DNA from: JAVJPJ01 sp040217295
GTDB taxonomy: Bacteria; Pseudomonadota; Alphaproteobacteria; Rhodobacterales; Rhodobacteraceae
Assembly (NCBI GenBank): GCA_964460185.1
Contig: CAYWTM010000068.1
Location: 1-18,381 of the forward strand
DNA: 18,381 bases
Direction: 5' to 3'
A program made the position numbers and the translations under genes. Shown here piece by piece: positions 1 to 6,272 of the stretch; within the stretch, counting starts at the first letter, position 1, and each line of letters opens with the position of its first letter. The notes under the pieces were generated by a model, which saw nothing but the letters and a program-made list of their open reading frames with translations, searched no databases and was not told where the DNA came from.

Positions 1-600
1 CCAGGCGATCAGCGCCAGGATCAGAAATGCCAGCCCCAGATGCGTGGCCAACCGGTAGGACGCCACATCCAGCATGCCCGGCGCCAGCCCCGAAGAGACC
101 ATCCACCACCCGATGGCGCCTTGCGCCCCGCCCAATGCGCCCAGGAGCACCAGCCGCCCCGTCCAGCCCGGCGGGATCGCGCGCGCCGCCAGGAGCCCCA
201 CGAACCCCAGCGCCCAGACCAGCCCGATGACGCGGCCAAGCTGCCGGTGGCCCCATTCCCACCAATAGATGAACTGGAACTCAGACAGGCTCATGCCCCG
301 GTTCTGGATCTGGTATTCCGGGATGGCCCGGTAGGCATCGAATTCCGCTTGCCAATCGGCAGCGCTCAGGGGCGGGATCGCACCCGAAAGCGGCGCCCAT
401 TCGGTGATCGCGAGGCCACTGTCGGTCAGGCGGGTCAAGCCACCCACCGCCACCATGATCACCACCAGCGCAAACAGCACCATCAACCAGGCCCGAACCC
501 AGCGCCGCCCGCGACCCCGGTCCCGGCTCACACCCCCGGGTGTGGCTGCCGGTTTTCGGGTCTCGCTGACCTCTTCGAAGATACTGCGGGGTTTCGCCAT
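1..600 (-). CDS. ctaA: Heme A synthase (COX15/CtaA family), 5' part, cut by window edge
   Basis: Integral inner-membrane enzyme that oxidises the C8 methyl of heme O to the formyl group of heme A for aa3-type cytochrome oxidases. The first 200 residues are present and the 3' part lies beyond position 1. After a basic N-terminal tail, a membrane segment runs from about residue 37 (WLMVLFALVVIMVAVGG) into the family motif GGLTRLTDSGLAITEW. It is followed by the FQFIYWWEWGHRQLGR segment with a heme-ligand type His, the GAxGWWMVSSGL helix and YRLATHLGLAF with a second His. The absence of Bacillus-type cysteine pairs fits the COX15 type usual in alphaproteobacteria. The start is the ATG at 598-600, with a GAGG eight bases upstream. 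The upstream neighbour on the same strand is the TrmJ-like gene, 279 bases away, so ctaA probably has its own promoter. Identity is firm; only the missing C-terminus is unchecked. Confidence 0.93.
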   Translation of the reverse strand, partial: MAKPRSIFEEVSETRKPAATPGGVSRDRGRGRRWVRAWLMVLFALVVIMVAVGGLTRLTDSGLAITEWAPLSGAIPPLSAADWQAEFDAYRAIPEYQIQNRGMSLSEFQFIYWWEWGHRQLGRVIGLVWALGFVGLLAARAIPPGWTGRLVLLGALGGAQGAIGWWMVSSGLAPGMLDVASYRLATHLGLAFLILALIAW

Positions 601-631
601 GGCCTGCGCCTCGTCTTGCACTCTCGCGCCA

Positions 632-660
632 GACCTATCCCGACCTACCGTCCCCTTCAA
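632..660 (-). promoter_or_regulatory. Candidate sigma70-type promoter for ctaA
   Basis: Read on the minus strand, a TTGAAG (655-660) and a TAGGTC (632-637) are separated by exactly 17 bases and lie about 30 bases upstream of the ctaA ATG. The -35 is close to consensus but the -10 is poor. This is a pattern match only. Confidence 0.2.
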
Positions 661-729
661 GCAAACGCGGCATTACGTCAGCGTCGCACCCCGCTCCTGG
701 CATCTTTATCCCGGAAAATATGGCGGGGG

Positions 730-757
730 GCGCCGCAGGCGCGGGGGCAGCGCCCCC
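730..757. repeat. Two adjacent GC-rich hairpins between the trmJ-like gene and ctaA
   Basis: Two perfect palindromes abut. The first is GCGCC-GCA-GGCGC at 730-742 (5-bp stem, 3-base loop). The second is GGGGGC-AGC-GCCCCC at 743-757 (6-bp stem, 3-base loop). Read on the minus strand they are followed by a C-run and then CCATATTTTCCGGGATAAAG. No T-run follows directly, so this is not a canonical terminator. From memory, tandem GC hairpins followed by an ATATTT-type tail occur repeatedly between genes in Rhodobacteraceae, so this may be a dispersed intergenic repeat. I cannot verify the copy number here. Confidence 0.5.
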
Positions 758-804
758 TGCCCGGCCGATGTGCCATGGCACAAGAGCAAGGATTGCCACC
801 GCCC

Positions 805-825
805 GCACCGGGCCCCGCCCGGTGC
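805..825 (-). terminator. Perfect 9-bp hairpin downstream of the trmJ-like gene, no U tract
   Basis: GCACCGGGC-CCC-GCCCGGTGC forms a perfect 9-bp stem with a 3-base loop, beginning 55 bases after the trmJ-like stop codon on the minus strand. It is strong enough to block exonucleases or help termination, but no T-rich stretch follows. It may act as a 3'-end stabiliser or a weak terminator. The remainder of the 601-879 gap holds no convincing ORF. Confidence 0.35.
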
Positions 826-879
826 CACCGCCCTCGCTGACGCAGGCCGAAGGCCGAGATGCGGGGCAGACCCGCGCTG

Positions 880-1662
880 TCAGTCCCGATCCCGGTGCCG
901 GTCCTCGTCCGGGCCGCGACGCTCCGCCCATCGGACCATCTGGCGAAAGATCCCGTGCAAGGTCTGCACATCGGCGCGTGTCAGCGGCAACCGCGCCCAC
1001 ATGTGACGCAGGTTGCGGCGCATGCCCTCCGCCTTGGTCGGCGGAAAAAAGAACCCCGCCGTCTCCATGCGGTCCTCTATATGGTCGCCGAGCGCCGCGA
1101 TCTCGGCGCCGGTGGCGAACTCGGTTCCCGCCATCTCCATGACCTCGGGCGCCACCTCGACACTGGCACGGCGGTATTCATAGGCACACAACAACACGCA
1201 TTGCGCCAGGTTCAGCGATGGAAATTCGGGGTTCACCGGGACCGAGATGATCGCGTTGGCCCGCGCGATATCCTCGTTTTCGAGGCCCGCGCGTTCCGGA
1301 CCGAACAAGATCGCCACCTTGCCGCCTCGCGCGGCGATGGCGCGGGCCTGCTGCATGGCGCGTTCCGGTGTCACCACCGGCGTGGTCATCCCGCGCGGGC
1401 GAGCAGTCGTGGCGAACACATAGGTGCTGTCGGCAATGGCCGAAGGCACGTCGTCGAACAGGCCCGCCTCGTCCAGCAGCCGCCCCGCCCCCGAGGCCAG
1501 GGCCACGGCGCGCTCATTGGGCCAGCCGTCGCGCGGGGCCACGACCCGCATCCGATCGAGCCCGAAATTCCACATCGCACGGGCCGAGGCCCCGATGTTC
1601 TCACCCATTTGCGGGCGCACAAGGACAAAACTCGGCTGGCGGATCTGATCGTCATGTTCCAT
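880..1662 (-). CDS. trmJ: TrmJ-like tRNA (cytidine/uridine-2'-O)-methyltransferase, SPOUT family
   Basis: Predicted SAM-dependent 2'-O-methylation of a tRNA nucleoside; TrmJ acts at position 32 of the anticodon loop. The 260-residue protein has the three SPOUT/SpoU motifs in order: ENIGASARAMWNFG (residues 21-34), ILFGPERAGLENEDI (118-132) and VPVNPEFPSLNLAQCVLLCAYE (141-162). These form the trefoil-knot cofactor site. The C-terminal third is the TrmJ-type extension and ends in an Asp/Arg-rich tail. The ATG at 1660-1662 is chosen because homology begins right after it (PSFVLVRP). A longer frame to 1803 would read through a low-complexity Arg-Ser stretch that is antisense to the next gene. No clear Shine-Dalgarno sequence is visible. 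The gene is divergent from the ThiE-like gene across 101 bases. The SpoU/TrmJ family call is firm; the exact target nucleotide is inferred. Confidence 0.9.
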   Translation of the reverse strand: MEHDDQIRQPSFVLVRPQMGENIGASARAMWNFGLDRMRVVAPRDGWPNERAVALASGAGRLLDEAGLFDDVPSAIADSTYVFATTARPRGMTTPVVTPERAMQQARAIAARGGKVAILFGPERAGLENEDIARANAIISVPVNPEFPSLNLAQCVLLCAYEYRRASVEVAPEVMEMAGTEFATGAEIAALGDHIEDRMETAGFFFPPTKAEGMRRNLRHMWARLPLTRADVQTLHGIFRQMVRWAERRGPDEDRHRDRD

Positions 1663-1763
1663 GGCCGCAGCCGATAGCCGAGCCGCGTCGCCCCGTCCAG
1701 CGCCCCATTGCCGACGCGCCCGCGCCCGGCTATCACGCCAGTCACCAAACCGGAGCCGCCACC

Positions 1764-2402
1764 ATGTCCGAGACCGAGACCGAGACCGAGACCGAACAGC
1801 CAAACCTCTATCTCGTCACCCCGCAAAGCTTTGACATCGACGCCTTCATGCCGCGTCTCGACGCGGTGATGGCGGCCGAACCCATCGCCTGCGTGCGCCT
1901 GGCGCTGGTGGCAGAGGATGAACAGGATCTGACCCGCGCCGCCGACGCCCTGCGCGAGATCACGCATGCCCGCGATGTGCCGCTGGTGATCACCGGCCAT
2001 GTCGGCCTGGTCGAACGTCTGGGGCTTGACGGTGTGCATCTGACAGATGGGGCACGCTCGGTGCGCGCCGCGCGCAAGGCCCTCGGCGCGGATGCCATCA
2101 TCGGCGCCTTTTGCGGAGCCTCGAACCATGACGGCATGACCGCCGGCGAAAGCGGGGCGGATTACGTGACCTTCGGCCCCCTGGCTGCAACACCGCTCAG
2201 CGATGCGCCCCTGGCCGGCCATGACCTGTTTGCCTGGTGGTCGGAGATGATCGAGGTGCCGGTGGTGGCCGAAGGCGCCCTGACACCCGCGCTGATCGCG
2301 CAATTCGCCCCGGTCACGGATTTCTTTTCGATCGGCTCCGAGATCTGGCGCGAAGACGATGCCGTGGCAGCCCTGCGCCGCCTGATCGCCCCGATCCGGT
2401 AA
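1764..2402 (+). CDS. Divergent ThiE-like (thiamine phosphate synthase family) protein
   Basis: A 212-residue TIM-barrel protein of the ThiE/TenI family, recognisable from NLYLVTP near the N-terminus, the LGLDGVHL strand (about residue 87-94), GADYVTFGPL and the closing FSIGSEIW region. ThiE couples the hydroxymethylpyrimidine and thiazole phosphate precursors of thiamine. Several ThiE signatures are changed: GVHLGQxD is GVHLTDGA, the TxTK following GP is missing (GPLAATPLSD), and the IGGI phosphate loop reads VAEGAL. Catalysis of the standard reaction is therefore doubtful. The ATG at 1764 has GGAG eight bases upstream. Codons 3-10 form a Glu-Thr repeat from four GAGACC hexamers. The gene is alone on its strand and ends 22 bases from olsA. 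No other thiamine gene is nearby. It may be a paralogue with another role. Confidence 0.78.
   Translation: MSETETETETEQPNLYLVTPQSFDIDAFMPRLDAVMAAEPIACVRLALVAEDEQDLTRAADALREITHARDVPLVITGHVGLVERLGLDGVHLTDGARSVRAARKALGADAIIGAFCGASNHDGMTAGESGADYVTFGPLAATPLSDAPLAGHDLFAWWSEMIEVPVVAEGALTPALIAQFAPVTDFFSIGSEIWREDDAVAALRRLIAPIR
1770..1793 (+). repeat. Four tandem copies of the hexamer GAGACC
   Basis: A short perfect tandem repeat lies just after the start codon of the ThiE-like gene and encodes Glu-Thr four times. The unit is six bases, so gain or loss of a copy would stay in frame and only change the length of an acidic N-terminal tail. Confidence 0.85.
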
Positions 2403-2424
2403 GCCCCGCCCGCGCCGTGGGCCC

Positions 2425-3243
2425 CTACGGCGACAGCCCGGATCGCACCGCGTCCTCCGCGTGGCGTGCCAATGCCTTGCGATCGGCGAAATCGGCAACC
2501 GCAACGGGGGGATGGTAGATGATCTCCACCCGTCCCTGCCTGCGCACGCTCAGGATCGACAGGATCGAGGGACCAAGCTCCATATCGCCCCACCAGCCAT
2601 AGAACCGCGCATCCTGCGCGTCGGGCGCATGATAGATCAGGCTGACGGGTTGAACGTGCAGCGCGTCGCGCAGGCGGTCGGAAAAGAACGCCTCGAACAG
2701 CGTCGTCTTGAACGGCAAGACCTGCAACCCGTCGGTCGAGGTGCCCTCGGGAAAGAACAGCAACCGGTGGCCCGCGCGCAGGCGGTCTTCGAACACACGC
2801 GTCTGCGACGATGCCGCGCCGCGCCGGCGCTCGACGAAAACAGTGCCCGTTCCGCGCGCCAGCCACCCGATTCCGGGCCATCGCGCAACGTCGGATTTGG
2901 CCACGAAATACAGCCGCTTGCAGGCATTGAGAACGAAGATGTCCAGCCAGCTGACATGGTTGGCCACATAGGCCCCGGCCCCCGTCATAGGCGCGCCGCG
3001 CATCTCCAGGTTCAGCCCCAGCGCGCGGCATGCCTGGCGGCAGACGAATTGTGTAATATGCGGCGTGATCGGCCGGACAAGTCCCCAGACCGCCCGTTCG
3101 ACCGGGCGCAGGATCAGCAACAGCGGGAAACCGACCACCAGCAGCGCGATGATATGCCCCCCGCGCACCACGATGAGTACGATCCCCATGGCGTCCAGTC
3201 GGTGCGGCGCGGGCGGTTTGTCCCCGTACCAGGTCGAACTCAT
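2425..3243 (-). CDS. olsA: Lyso-ornithine lipid O-acyltransferase OlsA (PlsC family)
   Basis: Second step of ornithine lipid synthesis: O-acylation of lyso-ornithine lipid from acyl-ACP at the inner membrane. The 272-residue protein has a hydrophobic N-terminal segment at about residues 21-45. The PlsC acyltransferase motifs follow: NHVSWLD with the H-x4-D catalytic pair (His96, Asp101), a GTGTVFVERR block (131-140) and FPEGTSTDG (164-172). The ATG at 3241-3243 overlaps the olsB stop by one base (TGATG), with AAGGG nine bases upstream, so translation is probably coupled. By motif alone it could be a general 1-acylglycerol-3-phosphate acyltransferase. The olsB partner directly upstream supports OlsA, although some alphaproteobacterial OlsA proteins are reported to accept both substrates. 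It converges on the ThiE-like gene with 22 bases between the stops and no visible terminator. Confidence 0.88.
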   Translation of the reverse strand: MSSTWYGDKPPAPHRLDAMGIVLIVVRGGHIIALLVVGFPLLLILRPVERAVWGLVRPITPHITQFVCRQACRALGLNLEMRGAPMTGAGAYVANHVSWLDIFVLNACKRLYFVAKSDVARWPGIGWLARGTGTVFVERRRGAASSQTRVFEDRLRAGHRLLFFPEGTSTDGLQVLPFKTTLFEAFFSDRLRDALHVQPVSLIYHAPDAQDARFYGWWGDMELGPSILSILSVRRQGRVEIIYHPPVAVADFADRKALARHAEDAVRSGLSP

Positions 3244-4013
3244 CACGCCGCGCCCTTTTGGTAGATGGCGCGGTGCCTGGGCGACATCCGGGCCACATCC
3301 ATGACAAGGCAGACATCGATGCAATTGAAGGGCCGGTCGATGAACGCCCCCTGCCCGACAAATCCGCCAAGACGCAGATACGCCTTGATCAGCGCCGGAA
3401 TGGCCCGGATCGCGGCAGGCCGGTCCAGGGCTTCCTCGGCGATCATGTCCATCGCATGGTACCCTTCCGCCAGCGCGACGGGACGGATATCGGCCGGCGC
3501 AAGGTGTCGGTGAAGCAGCAAGGACAAGGGCGCGGCCAGCGGGGCGGCGTCGGTCCCGTGAAAACTGGCCACGCCGAACATGACCTCTATCTCGTGGTCG
3601 GCGATATACCGGGCCAGTCCGGACCACATGTGCATCATGGCCGTGCCGCCGCGATAATCGGAGTGCAGGCACGATCGTCCCAGTTCGAGCAGCCGCCTGC
3701 CGGACGATTTCAGCACCGACAGGTCGTATTCGTCCTCGGAATAGAACTGTCCTGCCGACCGGGCGCCCCCGTCGCGCATCAACCGGTACACGCCCACGAC
3801 CTGTTCGGTGTCGGCGCGGCGGCGGTCCAGCAAGAGCAGGTGGTCGAAATAGGGATCGAACCGGTCCGCCTCCCGGCGCGCATCGTGATCGACCATCGGC
3901 CCATCGCCGCCCAGTTCGGCCACGAACACGTCGTAGCGCAGGCGTTGTGCCGCATGAAGATCAGCCTGCGTGGCCGCAAGGCGAAGCTCGAAATGGCTGT
4001 CGTCAATCTGCAT
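3243..4013 (-). CDS. olsB: Ornithine N-acyltransferase OlsB
   Basis: First step of ornithine lipid synthesis: transfer of a 3-hydroxyacyl group from ACP to the alpha-amino group of ornithine, giving lyso-ornithine lipid. The 256-residue protein has the GNAT-like fold of the OlsB/hemolysin-like acyltransferase family. Visible blocks are AAQRLRYDVFVAELGG (21-36), FDHLLLLD (56-63), VVGVYRLMR (72-80), the LELGRSCLHSDYRGG core (109-123) and MFGVASFHGTD (145-155). The C-terminus carries YLRLGGFVGQGAFID and the phrase CIDVCLVMDV, usual in this family. It starts at the ATG 4011-4013 with only a weak GAG upstream. It is the first gene of the olsB-olsA unit. A CtrA-type site sits about 120 bases upstream. 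Ornithine lipids commonly replace phospholipids under phosphate limitation, but I see no clear Pho box here. Confidence 0.9.
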   Translation of the reverse strand: MQIDDSHFELRLAATQADLHAAQRLRYDVFVAELGGDGPMVDHDARREADRFDPYFDHLLLLDRRRADTEQVVGVYRLMRDGGARSAGQFYSEDEYDLSVLKSSGRRLLELGRSCLHSDYRGGTAMMHMWSGLARYIADHEIEVMFGVASFHGTDAAPLAAPLSLLLHRHLAPADIRPVALAEGYHAMDMIAEEALDRPAAIRAIPALIKAYLRLGGFVGQGAFIDRPFNCIDVCLVMDVARMSPRHRAIYQKGAA

Positions 4014-4087
4014 GACTGCTCACTGCTCTGCCCCGACGGGCCGGGTCGACCAGCGGTTTATCAGGCTCTGTCCCGGATTCAAATCAT

Positions 4088-4105
4088 CCGTCGGACACGC
4101 GACGG
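4088..4105. promoter_or_regulatory. 6-bp inverted repeat upstream of olsB
   Basis: CCGTCG-GACACG-CGACGG is a perfect 6-bp inverted repeat with a 6-base spacer, flanked by ATC and GAT one base out of register. It lies between the CtrA-type site and olsB. It could be an operator or a hairpin at the 3' end of the DUF3553 transcript. It may also be chance in GC-rich DNA. Confidence 0.25.
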
Positions 4106-4131
4106 TGATACAGTCCAACCCGCTCGACGCA

Positions 4132-4147
4132 TTAAAGTGCTGTTAAC
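4132..4147 (+). promoter_or_regulatory. Perfect CtrA-box match TTAA-N7-TTAAC
   Basis: TTAA (4132-4135), seven bases, then TTAAC (4143-4147) matches the full CtrA binding consensus. TTAA is rare in this GC-rich window, and only this site has two halves at the exact 7-base spacing without mismatch. It lies in the 181-base gap between DUF3553 and olsB, about 120 bases upstream of olsB on one side and 249 bases upstream of chpT on the other. The motif and the chpT proximity are visible; binding and the regulated gene are inferred. Confidence 0.6.
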
Positions 4148-4194
4148 CATCGGACGTTTACAACAGGATCGCACACAGGTGAGGATTTGATGGG

Positions 4195-4380
4195 TCAGCT
4201 CATGAAGGCGATCACAAGCGGCACATGTCGTGCATCCAGCACGATCTTGCCCTCGTTCTCGAAATTCACCGTGATCTTTCCGCCGATATTGGATTGCACC
4301 TGCCCCAGTCCCCAATCCGGGCGCTCTGGCTGGCGCACCAGCATTCCCGGCTCAAGAATCGCGCTCATGTCGTCATGCAT
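4195..4380 (-). CDS. DUF3553 domain protein (61 residues)
   Basis: A small protein consisting almost wholly of a DUF3553 domain. Its pattern is ILEPGMLVRQPERPDWGLGQVQ (residues 8-29) followed by NIGGKITVNFENEGKIVLD. The alternating short strands and Gly/Pro turns suggest an SH3-like or CarD/UvrD-C-like small barrel, which is inference. The function is not known to me. The ATG at 4378-4380 is preceded by AGGGGA six bases away; an internal ATG at 4366-4368 (MSAILEPG) is possible but has less support. It is divergent from chpT with only 15 bases between the start codons, so its promoter must lie inside the 5' end of chpT. The same pairing with chpT is, as I recall, common in Rhodobacteraceae. 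Confidence 0.85.
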   Translation of the reverse strand: MHDDMSAILEPGMLVRQPERPDWGLGQVQSNIGGKITVNFENEGKIVLDARHVPLVIAFMS

Positions 4381-4395
4381 ATCGGGTCCCCTGCC

Positions 4396-5019
4396 ATGAA
4401 TGATCAGACCTACCGTGGTGAACAGATATTGGCCGAATTGATCGGCTCTCGCCTGTGCCATGATCTGGTAAACCCGCTTGGCGCAATCGGCAATGGGGTG
4501 GAACTGGCCGAAATGACCGGCAACGTGGCCGGCGCCGAGATGGCGCTTATCCGGGACGCCGTAAACGAAGCGCAGGCCCGCATCCGGTTCTTCCGCATCG
4601 CTTTCGGGGCCGCGGGACCCCATCAGATGTTGAGCGCACGGGAGGCCCGCGTCGCCGCGTTGGACCTGCACAAGGGGACACGGCTGGCCGTCGATTGGCG
4701 GGTCGACACCGACCTTCCGCGGGTACAGGCCAAGCTAGCCTTCTTGATGATCCTGTGCGCCGAAACCGCCCTGCCGATGGGCGGGCCGCTGCGCATCGGG
4801 ATCGAGGGCAATGGAACCTGGAAACTCGACGCAGACGCCGCGCGCATCCAGCTGGACGACGCGCTATGGTCGACCCTGCGTTTCGGGATGGGGGCGGCGG
4901 GACGTCCCCTGAAGCCCTCCGAGGTCCAGTTTGCAGCGCTCCACATCGCGGCCGGGGCGCTGGATCGGACGGTGAACTATGTTGGCCACGACACCGGCCT
5001 GTCCATGTCGACAAGCTAG
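4396..5019 (+). CDS. chpT: Histidine phosphotransferase ChpT
   Basis: Cytoplasmic phosphotransfer protein that carries phosphate from the CckA receiver domain to CtrA (and to CpdR in Caulobacter), so it links cell-cycle, motility and, in Rhodobacterales, gene-transfer-agent control. The 207-residue protein begins with the H-box GSRLCHDLVNPLGAIGNGVEL, in which His22 is the expected phosphorylated residue. A degenerate histidine-kinase-like second domain follows, with MILCAETALPMGGPLRI and the family end LSMSTS. The start at ATG 4396 puts the H-box at the usual distance from the N-terminus. No Shine-Dalgarno sequence is clear, and an in-frame ATG at 4375 would add seven residues and overlap the divergent DUF3553 gene. 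A perfect CtrA-type site lies 249 bases upstream. It converges on the carbonic anhydrase gene with a 46-base gap and no obvious terminator. Confidence 0.9.
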   Translation: MNDQTYRGEQILAELIGSRLCHDLVNPLGAIGNGVELAEMTGNVAGAEMALIRDAVNEAQARIRFFRIAFGAAGPHQMLSAREARVAALDLHKGTRLAVDWRVDTDLPRVQAKLAFLMILCAETALPMGGPLRIGIEGNGTWKLDADAARIQLDDALWSTLRFGMGAAGRPLKPSEVQFAALHIAAGALDRTVNYVGHDTGLSMSTS

Positions 5020-5065
5020 GGCCGTGGGCCGCGCGCCCTGTCCGGGACCCGATGCAACCCGACGG

Positions 5066-5587
5066 TCAGGACACTTCGGCAAGTCCCGCACGGAATCGGC
5101 GCATGTTGTCCCGGTAATGAGCGGCTGATGCCAGCAAACGGGCTTGCGCGGCCTCGTCCAGGGCACGCACCACCTTGCCGGGCATCCCCATGACAAGCGA
5201 TCCGTCCGGGATCTCCCTGCCCTCGGGGATCAATGCGCCGGCGCCGATCAGGCAGCCCTTGCCGATCACCGCGCCGTTCAGAACCGTTGCCCCCATCCCG
5301 ATCAACGATCCATCCCCGATCTTGCAGCCGTGCAACATCGCCTTGTGGCCGATCGTGCAGTCGCGCCCGATGCTCAGCGGATAGCCCATGTCGGTGTGCA
5401 GCACGCAGTTTTCCTGCACATTGGACCCGGCCCCGATGCGGATTTCCTCGTTGTCGCCCCGGATCGTGGTGCCGAACCAGATCGACGCCCCCTCCTCCAG
5501 CACGACGCGCCCGATCACATTGGCATCGGGCGCGATCCAGGTATCTTGCGCAATCCGCGGCGCGACATCGTCCAAGGCGTAGATCAT
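5066..5587 (-). CDS. Gamma-class carbonic anhydrase family protein
   Basis: A 173-residue left-handed beta-helix protein with hexapeptide repeats (for example VIGRVV, IRIGAG, LIGMGA, VIGKGC, LIGAGA). The three zinc-ligand histidines of gamma-carbonic anhydrases are at the expected spacing: His64 (VLHTD), His81 (TIGHKA) and His86 (MLHGC). The WFGTTIRGDN strand (37-46) with its Arg-Asp pair is also typical of the family. Trimers bind a metal at subunit interfaces and may hydrate CO2, though many YrdA/PaaY-like members have low or other activity. The ATG overlaps the gmk stop by four bases (ATGA) and has AGGAG eight bases upstream, so it is coupled to gmk. Fold and ligands are clear; the enzymatic role is inferred. 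Confidence 0.88.
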   Translation of the reverse strand: MIYALDDVAPRIAQDTWIAPDANVIGRVVLEEGASIWFGTTIRGDNEEIRIGAGSNVQENCVLHTDMGYPLSIGRDCTIGHKAMLHGCKIGDGSLIGMGATVLNGAVIGKGCLIGAGALIPEGREIPDGSLVMGMPGKVVRALDEAAQARLLASAAHYRDNMRRFRAGLAEVS

Positions 5588-6270
5588 TTCTGCAACTCCT
5601 CGAATTCGGTCTGCAACCTGCGCACATGGGCCTGCAGTCCGGGTTGCTGTTCCCGGCGCAAACGTTCGGCGGTGATGATGGTCTTCAGACGCGCTTCGGT
5701 GGCATCCAGTTCGTCATTGACCAACACGTAGTCATACGCATCCCACCGGCTGATCTCGTCCCAGCTCTTGCGCATGCGTTTCTCGATCACCTCACCGCTG
5801 TCCTGCCCGCGGCTTTCCAGCCGGCGTTTCAGTTCCGGGATCGACGGCGGCAAGATAAAGATCGACAAGGTATGTTTTCCAAGATCGGAATTCCGGATCT
5901 GCTGCGCGCCCTGCCAGTCGATGTCGAACAACACATCGCGACCGCTTTCGATTGCCTTGGACACGGGGCCCATGGGCGAGCCATAGAAATGGCCAAAGAC
6001 ATGCGCGTGTTCCAGCATCGCCCCCTCGGTCACCATGGATTTGAACGCGGTTTCGGTCAGGAAATGGTAATCCTGCCCGTCGACTTCACCCGGACGGGCC
6101 GCGCGCGTGGTGGCGGAAACCGAGAAGCTCAGCGTCGGATCCCACTCCATCAGCCGACGTGCCAACGTCGACTTGCCCGCGCCGGATGGCGAGGACAGGA
6201 TGATCAACAACCCCCTGCGGGCATTGTCCCGTGTGCGGTCTTGGGTCTCGGGCGCGGCGGTATCGACCAT
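5584..6270 (-). CDS. gmk: Guanylate kinase
   Basis: Phosphorylates GMP to GDP with ATP in purine nucleotide metabolism. The 228-residue protein has the P-loop SGAGKST (residues 29-35) and the GMP-binding SVSATTRAARPGEVDGQDYHF block. The lid and walker-B-like region reads DVLFDIDWQGAQQIR, and RRLESRGQDSGEVIEKRM is the conserved arginine helix. The roughly 20-residue N-terminal extension before the P-loop strand is longer than in E. coli. It starts two bases after the yicC stop, with GGAG five bases upstream, and its stop overlaps the carbonic anhydrase start. The yicC-gmk pairing is widespread in bacteria. Identification is secure. Confidence 0.97.
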   Translation of the reverse strand: MVDTAAPETQDRTRDNARRGLLIILSSPSGAGKSTLARRLMEWDPTLSFSVSATTRAARPGEVDGQDYHFLTETAFKSMVTEGAMLEHAHVFGHFYGSPMGPVSKAIESGRDVLFDIDWQGAQQIRNSDLGKHTLSIFILPPSIPELKRRLESRGQDSGEVIEKRMRKSWDEISRWDAYDYVLVNDELDATEARLKTIITAERLRREQQPGLQAHVRRLQTEFEELQK

Positions 6271-6272
6271 GC

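Noticed and set aside
40..840. Plus-strand frame of 266 codons opposite ctaA
   Set aside because: Arg/Pro/His-rich shadow; the minus strand encodes an unmistakable heme A synthase.
1663..1763. Inverted GATAGCCG / CGGCTATC (1673-1680 and 1727-1734) in the trmJ-like / ThiE-like divergent gap
   Set aside because: The halves are 46 bases apart and could simply be similar -10-like elements for the two divergent promoters; no further support.
2162..3370. Minus-strand frame of 402 codons across olsA and the ThiE-like gene
   Set aside because: It runs out of frame through olsA and antisense through the ThiE-like gene; olsA in its own frame has clear acyltransferase motifs.
3243..3672. Upstream extension of the olsA frame to 3672
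   Set aside because: The extension overlaps olsB out of frame. The ATG at 3243 has a Shine-Dalgarno sequence and the TGATG coupling junction.
5020..5065. Search for a bidirectional terminator between chpT and the carbonic anhydrase gene
   Set aside because: No stem with a T-run could be found on either strand. The same is true of the convergent gaps 2403-2424, 7944-7966 and 10500-10517.
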